Of a stretch of 64,000 nt of DNA, positions 14,681 to 24,473 are shown one piece after another. This DNA is from Chloroflexota bacterium. Its GTDB lineage: Bacteria > Chloroflexota > Anaerolineae > Anaerolineales > VGOW01. A program made the position numbers and the translations under genes. The stretch covers positions 1 to 64,000 of the forward strand of contig JACRBQ010000004.1 in the NCBI GenBank assembly GCA_016213135.1. The letters run 5' to 3'. Each line of letters opens with the position of its first letter. Within the stretch, counting starts at the first letter, position 1. The notes beneath the pieces were generated by a model. The model was not told the origin of the DNA and ran no database searches. It was given only the letters and a program-made list of their open reading frames with translations.

Positions 14681-15538
14681 ATGGCTGAAAAACAGTCCAT
14701 CCTGATCGTGGAGGACGATGGCGATTTGGCCGAGATGCTGAACGCCTACTTTCGCGTGCAGGGTTACGACGTTCTAACGGCCGCCTGGGGTGAGGATGCG
14801 ATCAAGCTCTCCCAACAATCTGCGCCGGACATCATTTTGCTCGACATCCGCCTGCCCGACATTGACGGCTACGAAGTCTGCCGCCGGCTGCGCTCCAACC
14901 GCCGCACCGAAAGCCTGCCCATCATTTTCCTCACCGAGCGCCGCGACCGCGTGGACAAGTTGCAGGGCCTTGAGCTTGGCGTGGTGGATTACATTACCAA
15001 GCCCTTCGACATACAGGAACTCCGCCTGCGCGTGCGCAACGCCCTGCGGCGGGCCAAGCTGGAAACGCTCGTCAACCCCGTCACCGGCCTGCCCGAAGGC
15101 AAACTGGTGGACGAGCAGCTCCAGAAGATCGTCGCCTCACCCGGCTGGACGGCCCTCGTGGTCGCCGTCCGGGGCTTGCAGTCGTTCCGCGAGTTGTACG
15201 GCTTCGTGGCCGCCGACGATGTGTTGCGCGCCGTAAGTCTGATGATCAATAACGTGGTGCGCGAGGTCGGCGGCGAGGGCGATTTTGTCGGGCACTTTTC
15301 CAACGAAGATTTCATCGTCATCACGCCCAACGCGCGCGCCCGCGAAATCAACGAGCGCATTCAGTCGCGGGTCACACAGAGCATGGACTATTTCTACCCG
15401 CTCCGCGACCGCGAGCCAGAGTCGCCCCCCGGCAATGCCGAGCGGCTGTCGCTTACCCTCAAAGGGATCAATGCCGCCCAGGGGTCGTTTGAGGATCTCA
15501 AATCGCTCAAGGCGGTCATCCAGCGCATCATCGGCTAG
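14681..15538 (+). CDS. Response regulator with receiver and degenerate GGDEF-like domain
   Basis: 285 residues. The receiver domain spans residues 6-120, with Asp12/Asp13, phospho-acceptor Asp55 in ILLDIRLPD, and Lys107 in YITKPFD. The C-terminal half has GGDEF-like structure ([19 protein letters not shown], then [20 protein letters not shown]), but the active-site position reads FSNEDF instead of GGDEF. Diguanylate cyclase activity is therefore unlikely, and it may bind GTP or partners only. Third gene of the operon, 25 nt after V4R; a T-rich hairpin follows. Confidence 0.88.
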   Translation: MAEKQSILIVEDDGDLAEMLNAYFRVQGYDVLTAAWGEDAIKLSQQSAPDIILLDIRLPDIDGYEVCRRLRSNRRTESLPIIFLTERRDRVDKLQGLELGVVDYITKPFDIQELRLRVRNALRRAKLETLVNPVTGLPEGKLVDEQLQKIVASPGWTALVVAVRGLQSFRELYGFVAADDVLRAVSLMINNVVREVGGEGDFVGHFSNEDFIVITPNARAREINERIQSRVTQSMDYFYPLRDREPESPPGNAERLSLTLKGINAAQGSFEDLKSLKAVIQRIIG

Positions 15539-15582
15539 CCGCCTGCCGCCGACGCCGGGGCCGCTGTCGCCGGGGAGTATTG

Positions 15583-15612
15583 CCCGCGCGGCTCGCGGCC
15601 CTTTTTTATTTT
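15583..15612 (+). terminator. Probable terminator after the response-regulator operon
   Basis: A short GC stem (CCGCG/CGCGG) is followed by CCCTTTTTTATTTT. The stem is only 5 bp, but the T tract is clear. It lies between the response regulator and the glycosyltransferase and argues that the latter starts after it. Confidence 0.45.
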
Positions 15613-15615
15613 GCC

Positions 15616-16353
15616 TTGACTATCACCGTTGTAGTGCCCACCTATAACGAGGCGGACAACCTGCCGGCGCTGGCCGCTGCTCTGTTTGCCTTGCCCGGCC
15701 TCACCGTGCTAGTGGTAGACGACAACTCGCCCGACGGCACCGGTCAGATGGCCGATGCCCTGGCCTCCCAATACCCGGCGCGGTTGTCCGTGCTGCACCG
15801 CACGGGCAAAGGCGGGCTGGGCACAGCCTATATTGAAGGCTTCAGCCGCGCCATTCAGGCCGGGGCAAACACCATCGTCCAGATGGACGCCGATTTTTCG
15901 CACTCGCCCGACTACATTCCCTCGATGATCGACCGGCTGGCGGACTACGATGTGGTCGTCGGCTCGCGCTACGTGGCCGGCGGTAAGCTGGACGAGCATT
16001 GGGAGTGGGGCCGTTACCTGTTGAGCTGGTTTGCCAACAGCCTCTACACCCGCGCCTTGCTCAACCTGCGCACTCGCGACTCCACCGCCGGGTTCAAGGT
16101 ATGGCGGCGAGAGACTCTGTTGGGCATCGGCCTCGACCGTGTCCGATCCAACGGCTACATCTTTCAAGTAGAGATGGCCTATCTGGCGGAAAAGCTCGGC
16201 TACCGCGTGCTCGAAATCCCGATTTACTTTGAAGATCGCCGCATCGGCCAATCCAAGATGACCGTGCCCATCAAGCTCGAAGCCGCCCTGCGAACGTGGC
16301 AAGTCCGCGCGCGGCACGGGCGGTTGACGCCGAAGGACAGAAGAGCTTTTTAG
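15616..16353 (+). CDS. Polyprenol-phosphate mannosyl/glucosyltransferase (DPM1-like GT2)
   Basis: 245 residues if it starts at TTG 15616, which places the conserved [16 protein letters not shown] at the N terminus; a TTG at 15580 would overlap the terminator. GT2 features: [22 protein letters not shown] (the DxD region), GSRYVAGGK, and the C-terminal RRIGQSKMT motif. It would transfer a sugar from a nucleotide sugar to polyprenyl phosphate at the inner face of the membrane. It ends 5 nt before the YfhO-flippase gene, so the two probably form one operon for glycan export. Confidence 0.88.
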   Translation: MTITVVVPTYNEADNLPALAAALFALPGLTVLVVDDNSPDGTGQMADALASQYPARLSVLHRTGKGGLGTAYIEGFSRAIQAGANTIVQMDADFSHSPDYIPSMIDRLADYDVVVGSRYVAGGKLDEHWEWGRYLLSWFANSLYTRALLNLRTRDSTAGFKVWRRETLLGIGLDRVRSNGYIFQVEMAYLAEKLGYRVLEIPIYFEDRRIGQSKMTVPIKLEAALRTWQVRARHGRLTPKDRRAF

Positions 16354-16358
16354 GCGCC

Positions 16359-19300
16359 ATGTCTCGCTTCCGCTCCGACCTCTTCGCCGCCCTCGGCTTT
16401 CTGCTCCTGCCGTTTGTCCTCTTCTGGCCGGTCACCTTCGGCAGCCGCACCCTCGTTCCGGCAGACAACCTCTTCTTCTTCCAGCCGTGGTCTGCTGTCC
16501 GCGAGCAGTTCCACGCCTTGCCGCCGGAAGTTCCCCACAACGACCTCGTCTCCGATCTGCTGCTCGAAAACTACCCCTGGAAACGATTCATCCTCAACGC
16601 CCTGCGCTCGGGTGAGCTGCCTCTGTGGAATCCCTACCAGTTCGCCGGGGTGCCGTTTCTCGCCTCCGGCCAGCACTCCGGGCTGTACCCGTTCAGCATC
16701 CTGTTCTACATTCTCCCCATCCCCAGCGCCTACGGCTGGTTCATCGTCATGCAATTTTTCCTGGCCGGCCTGTTCACCTACATTTTCCTCCGCGCCCTCG
16801 GCCAGAGCCGCACCGCCGCCTTCCTCGGCGGCCTCGTGTACGAATTCGGCCTGTTCATGATCGTCAGCGTCGTCTTCCCGATGATCGTGGCCGGAGCCGT
16901 ATGGCTGCCGCTGATTTTGGCCTGTGTGGAATGGATTATCCAACAGCGCCCCGCTCTTGGGGGTCGCCCGGCCACTCTGCCCTGGGTGGCCTTGGGCGGC
17001 ATCGCCCTCGGTTGTCAAATCCTCGCCGGGCACCCGGAAGTCGTTTACTACACCCTCCTCATCGCCGGCGCATACAGCCTCTTTGCCCTCGTCAATCGTT
17101 CACACTTGCACCTGCGGCAAGTGCAGATGTCCTTCATCGTTCATCGTTCATCCTTCATCCGCCCGTCATTCTTTCTTCTCAGCATGGTCGCCCTCGGCCT
17201 CGCGCTGGGCGCAGTGCAACTCGCTCCGCTATTCGACGTCACCCGGTTCAACTTCCGCGCCGGAGCCGCCACGTTGGAACAGGTGCGCTACTGGGGGTAC
17301 CCGCCCCGGCAACTACTGGCCTTCTTCGTCCCCAACGTCTTCGGCAACCCCAGCCATCACACCTACTTCGACTTTTTCACTCTCCACTGGACTCCCGCCA
17401 CCGTCAACGCCCTCGGCGAGTCCATCACCAAAATAGATTGGGGTCCGCCCATCACCAACTACGTCGAAGGCGGCGCATACGTTGGCATCCTGCCATTGCT
17501 ATTGGCTGCCTTCGGCATCCTCTCGATTTTGACTCCCCCTCTCCCATTAGGGAGAGGGGGCCGGGGGGTGAGGGTCTTCTTCGCCGCCCTCGCCGCGGCC
17601 GCGCTGGCCTTCGCCTTCGGCACGCCGCTCTACGCCCTCGTCTACTACCTGCCCTTCTTCAACCAACTGCACTCGCCCTTCCGCTGGGTGTGGCCCTTCA
17701 GCCTCGCCATCGCCGTCCTCGCCGGATTCGGCCTCGACACCATTCGCGCCCGCGCCTCCCGCCTCACCACCCTCGCCGGCCTGGCCGTCATCGCCTCGGG
17801 CCTCGGCCTCCTCGCCGGCCTCGTCGCCATCCGCTTCAACTTCCCGCGCTTCGAACCGGCCATCACTCAGGCTCTCAACGACCTCGCTCTAGCGAACAAA
17901 GCTTTCGCCGATGCGCGCATGTTCTTCTCATACGAAGCCCGGTGGTTTGGACAACTGGGTGTGATACTGATCGCCACGGGCCTCGTCCTCGCCCTGGCCG
18001 CCCGGTTCGCCTCCCGGCCTTTGTGGGGGGCCGCCACCGTGGCCCTCGTCACCTTTGATCTCCTCCTCGCCGGCGCAGGCTTCAACGCCGCCGCCGACCC
18101 GGCCATCCTCGCCTACACTCCCCCCGTCATCAGCTTCCTCAAGCAAGACACCGGCTACTGGCGCTTCACCACCTACGACCCCGCCGGAGACAAACCCCTC
18201 AACGCCAACCTGGGCTGGCTCTTCGACCTCTACGACATACGCGGCTACGACTCGATCATCTCCAAACAATATGCCGAGTACATGAACCTCATCGAGCCGC
18301 AGGGCGAACTGCAATACAACCGCATCGCCCCTCTCAGCAACCCGGCCAGCCTCGATTCGCCCCTGCTCGATGTGCTCAACGTCAAATACGTCCTCAGCCT
18401 CCAAAAGATCGACAGCCCCAAATACAAATTGGTATACGACGACGGAATGAAAGTGTACGAAAATCTCGGCGTGGCCCCTCGCGCTTTCACCCTCCCCGCC
18501 GGGTGCGCCCTGGCTGCATCGGACCTGCCCACCGCCCTCCGTACCTACGACCCCCGCCGCTTCGCCATCTTCGGCGCCGGGACACAGGGCGCCCCACCCG
18601 CGCCCACTCTCGCCTCCGCCGATTGCTCCCCCGACCCCGCCGATATCGTAGCCTACGGCATTAACGAAGTCACCCTCAACGTCGGCCCCATTGCCCCATC
18701 CACTCTCATCCTTGCCGACTCATACACCAAAGACTGGCGCGCCTTCGTGCGCCCCGTGGGTGCCGACGCCAAAATGGAACAGGAAGTGCCATTGCTCCGC
18801 GTGGGCGGCAACTTCCGCGCCGTGCGGCTGGACGCCACCGAGCAGGGCTGGACGATCCGGATCAAATACAGCCCCAACGCCGTCAAGTTCGGGGGCTTTA
18901 CCACGGCCATTGCCGCGCTGGCGCTGGCATTGGCGTTGGGCATGTGGCTGTGGCGCTACTTCTACCGCGAAAGCGCCGAAGACTCCACCGCCCGCCGCGT
19001 TGCCAAAAACAGCGTGGCCCCCATGGCGCTCAGCCTGATGAACCGCGTCATCGATCTGGTGTTCGCGGCCTTCATGCTTCGCCTGTTGGGGCCGGGCGAC
19101 GCCGGCAAGTATTACTTTGCGGGCGTGCTCATCGCATGGTTTGAAATCTGGACGAACTTCGGCCTCAACACCTACCTCACCCGCGAGGTCTCGCACGACC
19201 GCACCCACGCCAACCGCTACCTCTCGAACACCACCCTGCTGCGGCTGGCGCTGGGCGCAGTGTCATTCCCGGCGCTGGCGCTCATCATCGTCGCCCTCGG

Positions 19301-20453
19301 GCAGTTCTCCAACCTCGGCAGCGACACCGCGCTAGCCATTGTGCTGCTGGCTATCGGCCTCGCGCCGTCCTCCATCTCCACCGGCCTCACCGCGCTCTTT
19401 TACGCCTACGAAAAAGCGGAATACCCCGCCGCCATCACCACCGTCACCACTCTGCTCAAAGTGACCTTCGGCGCGTTGGCCTTGTTGCTGGGCTATAGCT
19501 TTGTGGGTCTGGCCGCCGTGTCCATCCTCGTCAACACCATCACCATGGTCATCCTGATCGTGCTGGTGGTGCGTTTCTTCTTCGTGCCGCGCTTTGAATT
19601 CGAAATGCCGCTTCAGCGCACCATGCTGCGCGAGTCGTGGCCGCTGATGATCAACCACCTGCTCGCCACCCTGTTCTTCAAAGTGGACGTGACCCTGCTG
19701 GGACCGATACGCGGCGAAGTGGAAGTGGGCTGGTACAGCACCGGCTACAAATTTATCGAGGCCTACAACATCATCCCCTCGTTCTTCACCTTTGCCCTTT
19801 TCCCGGTGATGAGCCGGCAGGCGCGCGAAGACCGCCCCGCCCTCTCCCGCTCGTACACGCTGGCCGTCAAACTGCTGGTCGCGGTGGCCCTGCCGCTGGC
19901 CGTGGTCACCACCTTCATCTCGCGCGGCCTCATCGGCCTGCTGGCCGGCGACGCCTATTTGCCGCAGGGCGCAATCGCCCTCACGCTCATGGTGTGGTCA
20001 ATACCCGTCGGCTGGATCAACAGTGTGACCAACTACGTGCTGATTGCCCTGGGGCAGCAGCGCGCCCTCACCCGGGCCTTTGTCATCGGCCTCACCTTCA
20101 ACGTGATTGCCAACCTCATCTTTATTCCCATCTACGGCTACCCGGCGGCGGCGGTCATCACCATTCTGTCGGAAGTGGTGGAGGGTCTGCCGTTTTACTA
20201 CACCCTGCACCGCGCCCTCGCCCCCATCCCGTGGTTCAAACTGTTGTGGCGGCTTGCCGTCAGCGCGGCGGTCATGTTTGGCGTGACATGGGCCGGGTGG
20301 CAGTTGCACCCGCTGGTCGGGCTGGCGCTCGGCGGCGCGGCCTACGTTGGATTGATTGCAGTTCTGCGCGCGTTTGACGACGACGAGCGGGCGCAGTTCG
20401 TCGGCGTGCTTCCGGCAGGAATCAGGAATCGATTAAACAAGGTGATAGAATAA
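16359..20453 (+). CDS. Giant fusion: YfhO-like membrane glycosyltransferase plus polysaccharide flippase (Wzx/MOP)
   Basis: 1364 residues from ATG 16359. Residues 1 to about 870 resemble YfhO/GT-C proteins: LVPADNLFFFQPWSA near the N terminus, many transmembrane segments, an ExxD-like loop (DLVSDLLLENYPWKRFIL), and a C-terminal soluble part (YDSIISKQYAEYMNL; LADSYTKDWRAFV) ending in a membrane helix. Residues from about 880 to the end are a complete MOP-superfamily flippase (SVAPMALSLMNRVIDLVFAAFMLRLLG; WPLMINHLLATLFFKVDVTLLG), with about 12 more helices. A polyprenol-linked sugar made by the upstream GT2 may be handled by the YfhO part and translocated by the flippase part. The coding region carries two in-frame dispersed repeats. 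Confidence 0.85.
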   Translation: MSRFRSDLFAALGFLLLPFVLFWPVTFGSRTLVPADNLFFFQPWSAVREQFHALPPEVPHNDLVSDLLLENYPWKRFILNALRSGELPLWNPYQFAGVPFLASGQHSGLYPFSILFYILPIPSAYGWFIVMQFFLAGLFTYIFLRALGQSRTAAFLGGLVYEFGLFMIVSVVFPMIVAGAVWLPLILACVEWIIQQRPALGGRPATLPWVALGGIALGCQILAGHPEVVYYTLLIAGAYSLFALVNRSHLHLRQVQMSFIVHRSSFIRPSFFLLSMVALGLALGAVQLAPLFDVTRFNFRAGAATLEQVRYWGYPPRQLLAFFVPNVFGNPSHHTYFDFFTLHWTPATVNALGESITKIDWGPPITNYVEGGAYVGILPLLLAAFGILSILTPPLPLGRGGRGVRVFFAALAAAALAFAFGTPLYALVYYLPFFNQLHSPFRWVWPFSLAIAVLAGFGLDTIRARASRLTTLAGLAVIASGLGLLAGLVAIRFNFPRFEPAITQALNDLALANKAFADARMFFSYEARWFGQLGVILIATGLVLALAARFASRPLWGAATVALVTFDLLLAGAGFNAAADPAILAYTPPVISFLKQDTGYWRFTTYDPAGDKPLNANLGWLFDLYDIRGYDSIISKQYAEYMNLIEPQGELQYNRIAPLSNPASLDSPLLDVLNVKYVLSLQKIDSPKYKLVYDDGMKVYENLGVAPRAFTLPAGCALAASDLPTALRTYDPRRFAIFGAGTQGAPPAPTLASADCSPDPADIVAYGINEVTLNVGPIAPSTLILADSYTKDWRAFVRPVGADAKMEQEVPLLRVGGNFRAVRLDATEQGWTIRIKYSPNAVKFGGFTTAIAALALALALGMWLWRYFYRESAEDSTARRVAKNSVAPMALSLMNRVIDLVFAAFMLRLLGPGDAGKYYFAGVLIAWFEIWTNFGLNTYLTREVSHDRTHANRYLSNTTLLRLALGAVSFPALALIIVALGQFSNLGSDTALAIVLLAIGLAPSSISTGLTALFYAYEKAEYPAAITTVTTLLKVTFGALALLLGYSFVGLAAVSILVNTITMVILIVLVVRFFFVPRFEFEMPLQRTMLRESWPLMINHLLATLFFKVDVTLLGPIRGEVEVGWYSTGYKFIEAYNIIPSFFTFALFPVMSRQAREDRPALSRSYTLAVKLLVAVALPLAVVTTFISRGLIGLLAGDAYLPQGAIALTLMVWSIPVGWINSVTNYVLIALGQQRALTRAFVIGLTFNVIANLIFIPIYGYPAAAVITILSEVVEGLPFYYTLHRALAPIPWFKLLWRLAVSAAVMFGVTWAGWQLHPLVGLALGGAAYVGLIAVLRAFDDDERAQFVGVLPAGIRNRLNKVIE
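17537..17574. repeat. in-frame dispersed palindrome inside the YfhO part
   Basis: CCCCTCTCCC and GGGAGAGGGG flank a 5-nt loop and are followed by GCCGGGGGGTGAGGG. Read in frame it encodes PLPLGRGGRGVRV between two membrane segments, an unlikely native sequence. A commonly seen intergenic repeat has apparently been kept in frame. Confidence 0.6.
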
Positions 20454-20527
20454 AGTGGTAGCGCGCTCCGAGCATTCTGAATGATTTGAAGTCTGCTGAA
20501 ATTCAAAGAAAGGCGGACGTAGAAACT

Positions 20528-21388
20528 ATGCCTGAAAGCATTGCGACTCAATCATCTAACGCTCTGCAGAAAATCGCAGACGCTTATGAGGGCAGTCCCC
20601 TTGTGCGCGGATTGGTGCAACTGCTGATGTCTCCAGTCCCCTATGGTATCGGCAGCGCCATTGACGCCGCCTTGACATCGAAAATCGAAAATATGCGCGA
20701 AGAGCGGCTAAGGGTTTTCTTTAAAGAGTTGGCGGCAGGAACGCGCGACTTGAGTGAAGATACGATTCAACAAGAAGACTTCCTGCACGCCTACTTCGCC
20801 ACATTGAAGGCGGCAGTCAATACGCGGCAAAAAGAGAAGATCGGATTATTCGCACGCCTCCTCAGCAACGCGGCACGGATGGAACAAACAGGCAGCGAAA
20901 CCTACGAGGAGTTCTTGCGTATCCTGGAAGACCTGTCGTTGCGGGAACTTCATATCCTATCAATCCTCAAACGGCTTGAAGATGCCCACCCCAATTTACC
21001 TAAAGTAATGAGGGACGGGGAATTGGCAGAGACCGATCTGCAGCGCGCAAATCGTTTTTGGGATGATTTTGAAAAAGCAGTGGAGTCGGAAGTGGACATC
21101 CACCCTGACGAACTCAGAGCTATTCTCAACCGCCTAAATAGAACCGGCTTATATGAATCAATCGTTGGCACGTATTTTGATTACGGGGGGGGGAAAGGGA
21201 AACTAACCCCGTTATTCGAGCAATTCACGACTTGGCTGCAATTGCAGGAGGAGCAGTCACACAAACCATCAAGCACATTTCAAACCAAAGAGTGGCTGGT
21301 GAAGCTGCAGCGCTTGGCAGAAGAAGTCGCGCGCAAGTGGGACAGCGACAAGAGCGCAACTGAAACTGTGGCAGAGATGCGAAGATGA
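20528..21388 (+). CDS. Unknown protein paired with a PIN-domain gene
   Basis: 286 residues from ATG 20528 (GAAAGG upstream; TTG 20486 is possible). I do not recognise it. It has a small hydrophobic stretch (VRGLVQLLMSPVPYGIGSAID, about residues 25-45) and is otherwise helical and charged (REERLRVFFKELAAGTRDLSED; NTRQKEKIGLFARLLSNAAR). The pattern is loosely like DUF4393-type proteins, but that is not established. Base composition is clearly less GC-rich than its neighbours. The stop overlaps the start of the PIN gene (ATGA), suggesting a translationally coupled, horizontally acquired pair. Confidence 0.7.
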   Translation: MPESIATQSSNALQKIADAYEGSPLVRGLVQLLMSPVPYGIGSAIDAALTSKIENMREERLRVFFKELAAGTRDLSEDTIQQEDFLHAYFATLKAAVNTRQKEKIGLFARLLSNAARMEQTGSETYEEFLRILEDLSLRELHILSILKRLEDAHPNLPKVMRDGELAETDLQRANRFWDDFEKAVESEVDIHPDELRAILNRLNRTGLYESIVGTYFDYGGGKGKLTPLFEQFTTWLQLQEEQSHKPSSTFQTKEWLVKLQRLAEEVARKWDSDKSATETVAEMRR

Positions 21389-21855
21389 ATTACGTCATCG
21401 ACGCAAGCGTCTTTGTGTCCGCCGCACAAGCATCGGACGTTCATTACGCTGAAAGCGTATTGTTATTTGGTCGGCTAGAAAAGACTCCCAATGCGAATGT
21501 ATTCTGCCCTACGCTCCTGCTCGCAGAGTATTCGGCTTCGATTGCTCGACGCACCGGCGATGCTTCTCTCGCCGAAAGCCTTGTTGATCTCCTGTACACA
21601 CTACAAGGGTTAAAGTTGGAGCCGCTTACGGAAAGCCGCGCTCGACGCGCCGCCCGGACGGCGGCAATGCATCGCCTCCGGGGCGCCGATGCGGTATATG
21701 TCGCGCTCGCAGAGGAAACTAGCGCAACGCTTGTTACGTGGGATATTGAGATGATTCAACGCAGCGCCGCAGTTGTGCCATTGCTTACCCCATCCGCATG
21801 GATTGAAACCCAAAAAAACGAAAACGACGAAACAGATACCGAGGCCTCTTCTTGA
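21385..21855 (+). CDS. PIN-domain ribonuclease (VapC-like)
   Basis: 156 residues with the four acidic positions of a PIN domain: Asp6 in VIDASVF, Glu in LLLAEYSA (about residue 50), Asp in [13 protein letters not shown] (about 101) and Asp in LVTWDIEM (about 118). PIN domains are Mg-dependent RNases, often toxins. The coupled upstream gene is much larger than any VapB antitoxin, so a classical VapBC call is not justified. The stop overlaps the asnS start (TTGA), placing it in the asnS transcript. Confidence 0.85.
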   Translation: MNYVIDASVFVSAAQASDVHYAESVLLFGRLEKTPNANVFCPTLLLAEYSASIARRTGDASLAESLVDLLYTLQGLKLEPLTESRARRAARTAAMHRLRGADAVYVALAEETSATLVTWDIEMIQRSAAVVPLLTPSAWIETQKNENDETDTEASS

Positions 21856-23189
21856 CCCCCATCATCCGCATTCAAGACATCGCCGCCCACCTGGGCGAAA
21901 CCGTGACATTACAGGGCTGGCTCTACGCCCGCACCGACAAAGGCAAACTGCAATTCCTGCAGGTGCGCGACGGCACGGGCGTCGTGCAATGCGTCGTATT
22001 CAAGAAGGATGTGCCCGAAGAGGTTTTTGAGGCCGCTGCCAGGCTCACCCAGGAGTCGTCGCTGGAAGTGACCGGCACGGTGCGGGCCGATCCCCGCGCC
22101 CCCGGCACGCCCGGCGGCTTTGAGTTGGGCGTGAGCGACGTGCGCCCGGTGCAAGTGGCTACCGAGTACCCCATCACGCCCAAGGAGCACGGCGTTGAAT
22201 TCCTGATGGACTGGCGCCACCTGTGGATTCGCTCATCGCGGCAGTGGGCCATTTTGCGAATCCGCGCCACCATCATGCGCGCCATCCGCGAGTGGCTAGA
22301 CGGTAACGGCTTCCTCGAAATGTCCACGCCCATCATCACCCCCTCGGCGGCGGAGGGCACCAGCACCTTGTTTGCGCTGGATTACTTTGGCGAGAACGCC
22401 TACCTGGCCCAGAGCGGGCAACTCTACAACGAGGCCAACATCGGCGCATTCGGCAAAGTGTATTGCTTCGGCCCCACGTTTCGCGCCGAGAAGTCGAAGA
22501 CCCGCCGCCACCTCACCGAATTCTGGATGGTGGAGCCGGAGATCGCCTATTGCGATCTCGATCAACTGCTGGTGATTGAAGAGAATTTCGTCTCGCACAT
22601 TGTGCAGACGGTTCTGCGCGAGCGGGCCGCCGAACTCAAGGCGCTGGGCCGCGACACCTCGGCGCTGGAAAAAATGATCCCACCCTTCCCGCGCATCACC
22701 TATGATGACGCCGTCGAGCGCCTGCGCAAGCTGGCCGCCGAAACGGATGACCCGGAACAGAAGGAATTGTTGAAGATCGAATGGGGCGACGACTTCGGCT
22801 CGCCGCACGAGACGGCGCTCACGAAACAATTCGAGAAGCCGGTGTTCATCGTCGGCTATCCCACCGTCGTGAAAGCCTTTTATATGGAGCCGTGGCCGGG
22901 CCGGCCCGAAGTGTGCAAGTCCGCCGACCTGCTGGCCCCCGAAGGCTACGGCGAGATCATCGGCGGCTCCGAGCGCATTTCCGATCACGACACGCTGCTC
23001 CAGCGCATCCACGATCACAAGCTGCCGGTGGAGAACTACAAGTGGTATCTCGACCTGCGCAAATACGGTACCGTGCCCCACTCCGGTTTTGGCCTCGGCG
23101 TGGAGCGCACCGTGGCCTGGATTTGTGGCACGGAGCATATCCGGGAGACGAACCCATTTCCGAGGATGTTGCAGAGGAGCTATCCATAG
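21852..23189 (+). CDS. asnS: Asparaginyl-tRNA synthetase
   Basis: 445 residues from TTG 21852, overlapping the PIN gene stop. The N-terminal OB-fold anticodon-binding domain begins [21 protein letters not shown]. Class II motif 1 lies around [17 protein letters not shown], motif 2 is [21 protein letters not shown], and motif 3 is [12 protein letters not shown]. The [11 protein letters not shown] and [12 protein letters not shown] segments are those of AsnRS rather than AspRS. It charges tRNA-Asn in the cytoplasm. A terminator follows. Confidence 0.95.
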   Translation: MTPIIRIQDIAAHLGETVTLQGWLYARTDKGKLQFLQVRDGTGVVQCVVFKKDVPEEVFEAAARLTQESSLEVTGTVRADPRAPGTPGGFELGVSDVRPVQVATEYPITPKEHGVEFLMDWRHLWIRSSRQWAILRIRATIMRAIREWLDGNGFLEMSTPIITPSAAEGTSTLFALDYFGENAYLAQSGQLYNEANIGAFGKVYCFGPTFRAEKSKTRRHLTEFWMVEPEIAYCDLDQLLVIEENFVSHIVQTVLRERAAELKALGRDTSALEKMIPPFPRITYDDAVERLRKLAAETDDPEQKELLKIEWGDDFGSPHETALTKQFEKPVFIVGYPTVVKAFYMEPWPGRPEVCKSADLLAPEGYGEIIGGSERISDHDTLLQRIHDHKLPVENYKWYLDLRKYGTVPHSGFGLGVERTVAWICGTEHIRETNPFPRMLQRSYP

Positions 23190-23218
23190 GACAGTTCACC
23201 CCACATCGCGCCATGTCT

Positions 23219-23257
23219 GACCCTGAAGGCTTTGAAACCCTTCGGGGTCTTTTTTTG
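23219..23257 (+). terminator. Rho-independent terminator of asnS
   Basis: GACCCTGAAGG pairs with CCTTCGGGGTC across a short loop and is followed by eight T, 29 nt after the stop codon. The rest of the spacer up to 23471 shows no gene. Confidence 0.88.
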
Positions 23258-23471
23258 TCCCGCCCCCTGCCCTGACCTCATCGGGACAATAATCGGGACA
23301 CCGGCCCCGTGACAGCGGGACACCTGAGAGTGTACTGTTGCCTGTGATGCTTGTGCCATCGCCATCTATTATTTCGGAGTTGCTGCCATGTGCGTGTTTG
23401 GGCTGCTCCTGACGATGCGAGACTTCTTCTCGAGAAGATAGCTATCCACACGATGTATTAAGGAGCTTTTC

Positions 23472-24473
23472 ATGTTCGACACTCTTGGAGTTCTCATTCT
23501 TGTTGTAGTGATCGCCTTGTTCGGCTTCCTGGCCACTCGCGCCTGGAAGTTGAAAAACGCCCTCCTGAAATGGGGCGGCGTAGTCATCACTGGCCTGCTG
23601 ACGCTGATACCGACGGCTCTGCTTGTATTGGGGTTGATTGGTTTTTACAAGCTGAACGGACGGCACAATAACCCGGTCACTGACATCCAGGTGGCCGGTA
23701 CCCCTGCCCAAATCGCCCGCGGCGAGAAACTGGCTCAAATCTGCGTGAGCTGCCATACGTCGGATGGCCAACTGCCGCTCTCTGGCACGAACTTCGCGGC
23801 GAAGTTTGACTTTCCGCCCCTCGGCACGCTCTACGCCCCCAACCTCACGCCCACCGGCGACATCACCGATTGGAGCGACGGTGAGGTCATTCGCGCCATC
23901 CGCGAGGGAGTGCACAAAAATGGCCGCTCACTGCTCATCATGCCGGCGGAGAATTTCCGGAACTTGAGCGACGACGATGTGCAGGCCCTGGTCGCCTACT
24001 TGCGCTCGCAGCCCGCCACCGGCGGACCCACCCCGACCAATCAGTTCAACCTGCTCGGCGCGGTGTTCAACAACCTGTCTGATTTTCGGACCGCGCAGCA
24101 GCCGGTGGGCAGCGTAACCGCGCCCCAACCGGGAACGCCGGAATATGGCAAGTATATGGTGGATGTCATCGGGTGCCGGTCGTGCCACGGCGACCAACTG
24201 CAAGGCAAGGTGGACAATGGACAGCCCGGCCCGCCCCCCGGCCCGAACCTCACCCAGATTGTGCCGCAGTGGACTGAAGAGCAATTCATGACCTTCTTCA
24301 ACACCGGCCAATTGCCCGATGGCAGTACGGTGCCGATCCTCACATTGCCCAGCGGGTTTACAGAGCCAATCATGCCTTGGCCGGAGGTACGGGCCGTCGC
24401 AAGCGACGACGAACTGAAAGCCATGTACGCCTATCTGCACGGCCTGCCGCCCGTGGAAGGCCCGGCCAAGTGA
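23472..24473 (+). CDS. Membrane-anchored diheme cytochrome c
   Basis: 333 residues. Two N-terminal transmembrane helices (residues 5-22 and 36-58) anchor it, with the rest outside. Two heme c sites occur: CVSCH (about residue 94) and CRSCH (about 236), each followed by a mono-heme cytochrome c domain with distal Met candidates (SLLIMPAENF; TEPIMPWPEV). It resembles cytochromes that pass electrons from dehydrogenases to a terminal acceptor. GGAG 8 nt before the ATG. The VOC gene overlaps its 3' end. Confidence 0.85.
   Translation: MFDTLGVLILVVVIALFGFLATRAWKLKNALLKWGGVVITGLLTLIPTALLVLGLIGFYKLNGRHNNPVTDIQVAGTPAQIARGEKLAQICVSCHTSDGQLPLSGTNFAAKFDFPPLGTLYAPNLTPTGDITDWSDGEVIRAIREGVHKNGRSLLIMPAENFRNLSDDDVQALVAYLRSQPATGGPTPTNQFNLLGAVFNNLSDFRTAQQPVGSVTAPQPGTPEYGKYMVDVIGCRSCHGDQLQGKVDNGQPGPPPGPNLTQIVPQWTEEQFMTFFNTGQLPDGSTVPILTLPSGFTEPIMPWPEVRAVASDDELKAMYAYLHGLPPVEGPAK

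Noticed and set aside
21385-21855. Classical VapBC call for the PIN gene
   Set aside because: The coupled partner is 286 residues with no AbrB, RHH or HTH antitoxin pattern, so only PIN-domain RNase is supported.
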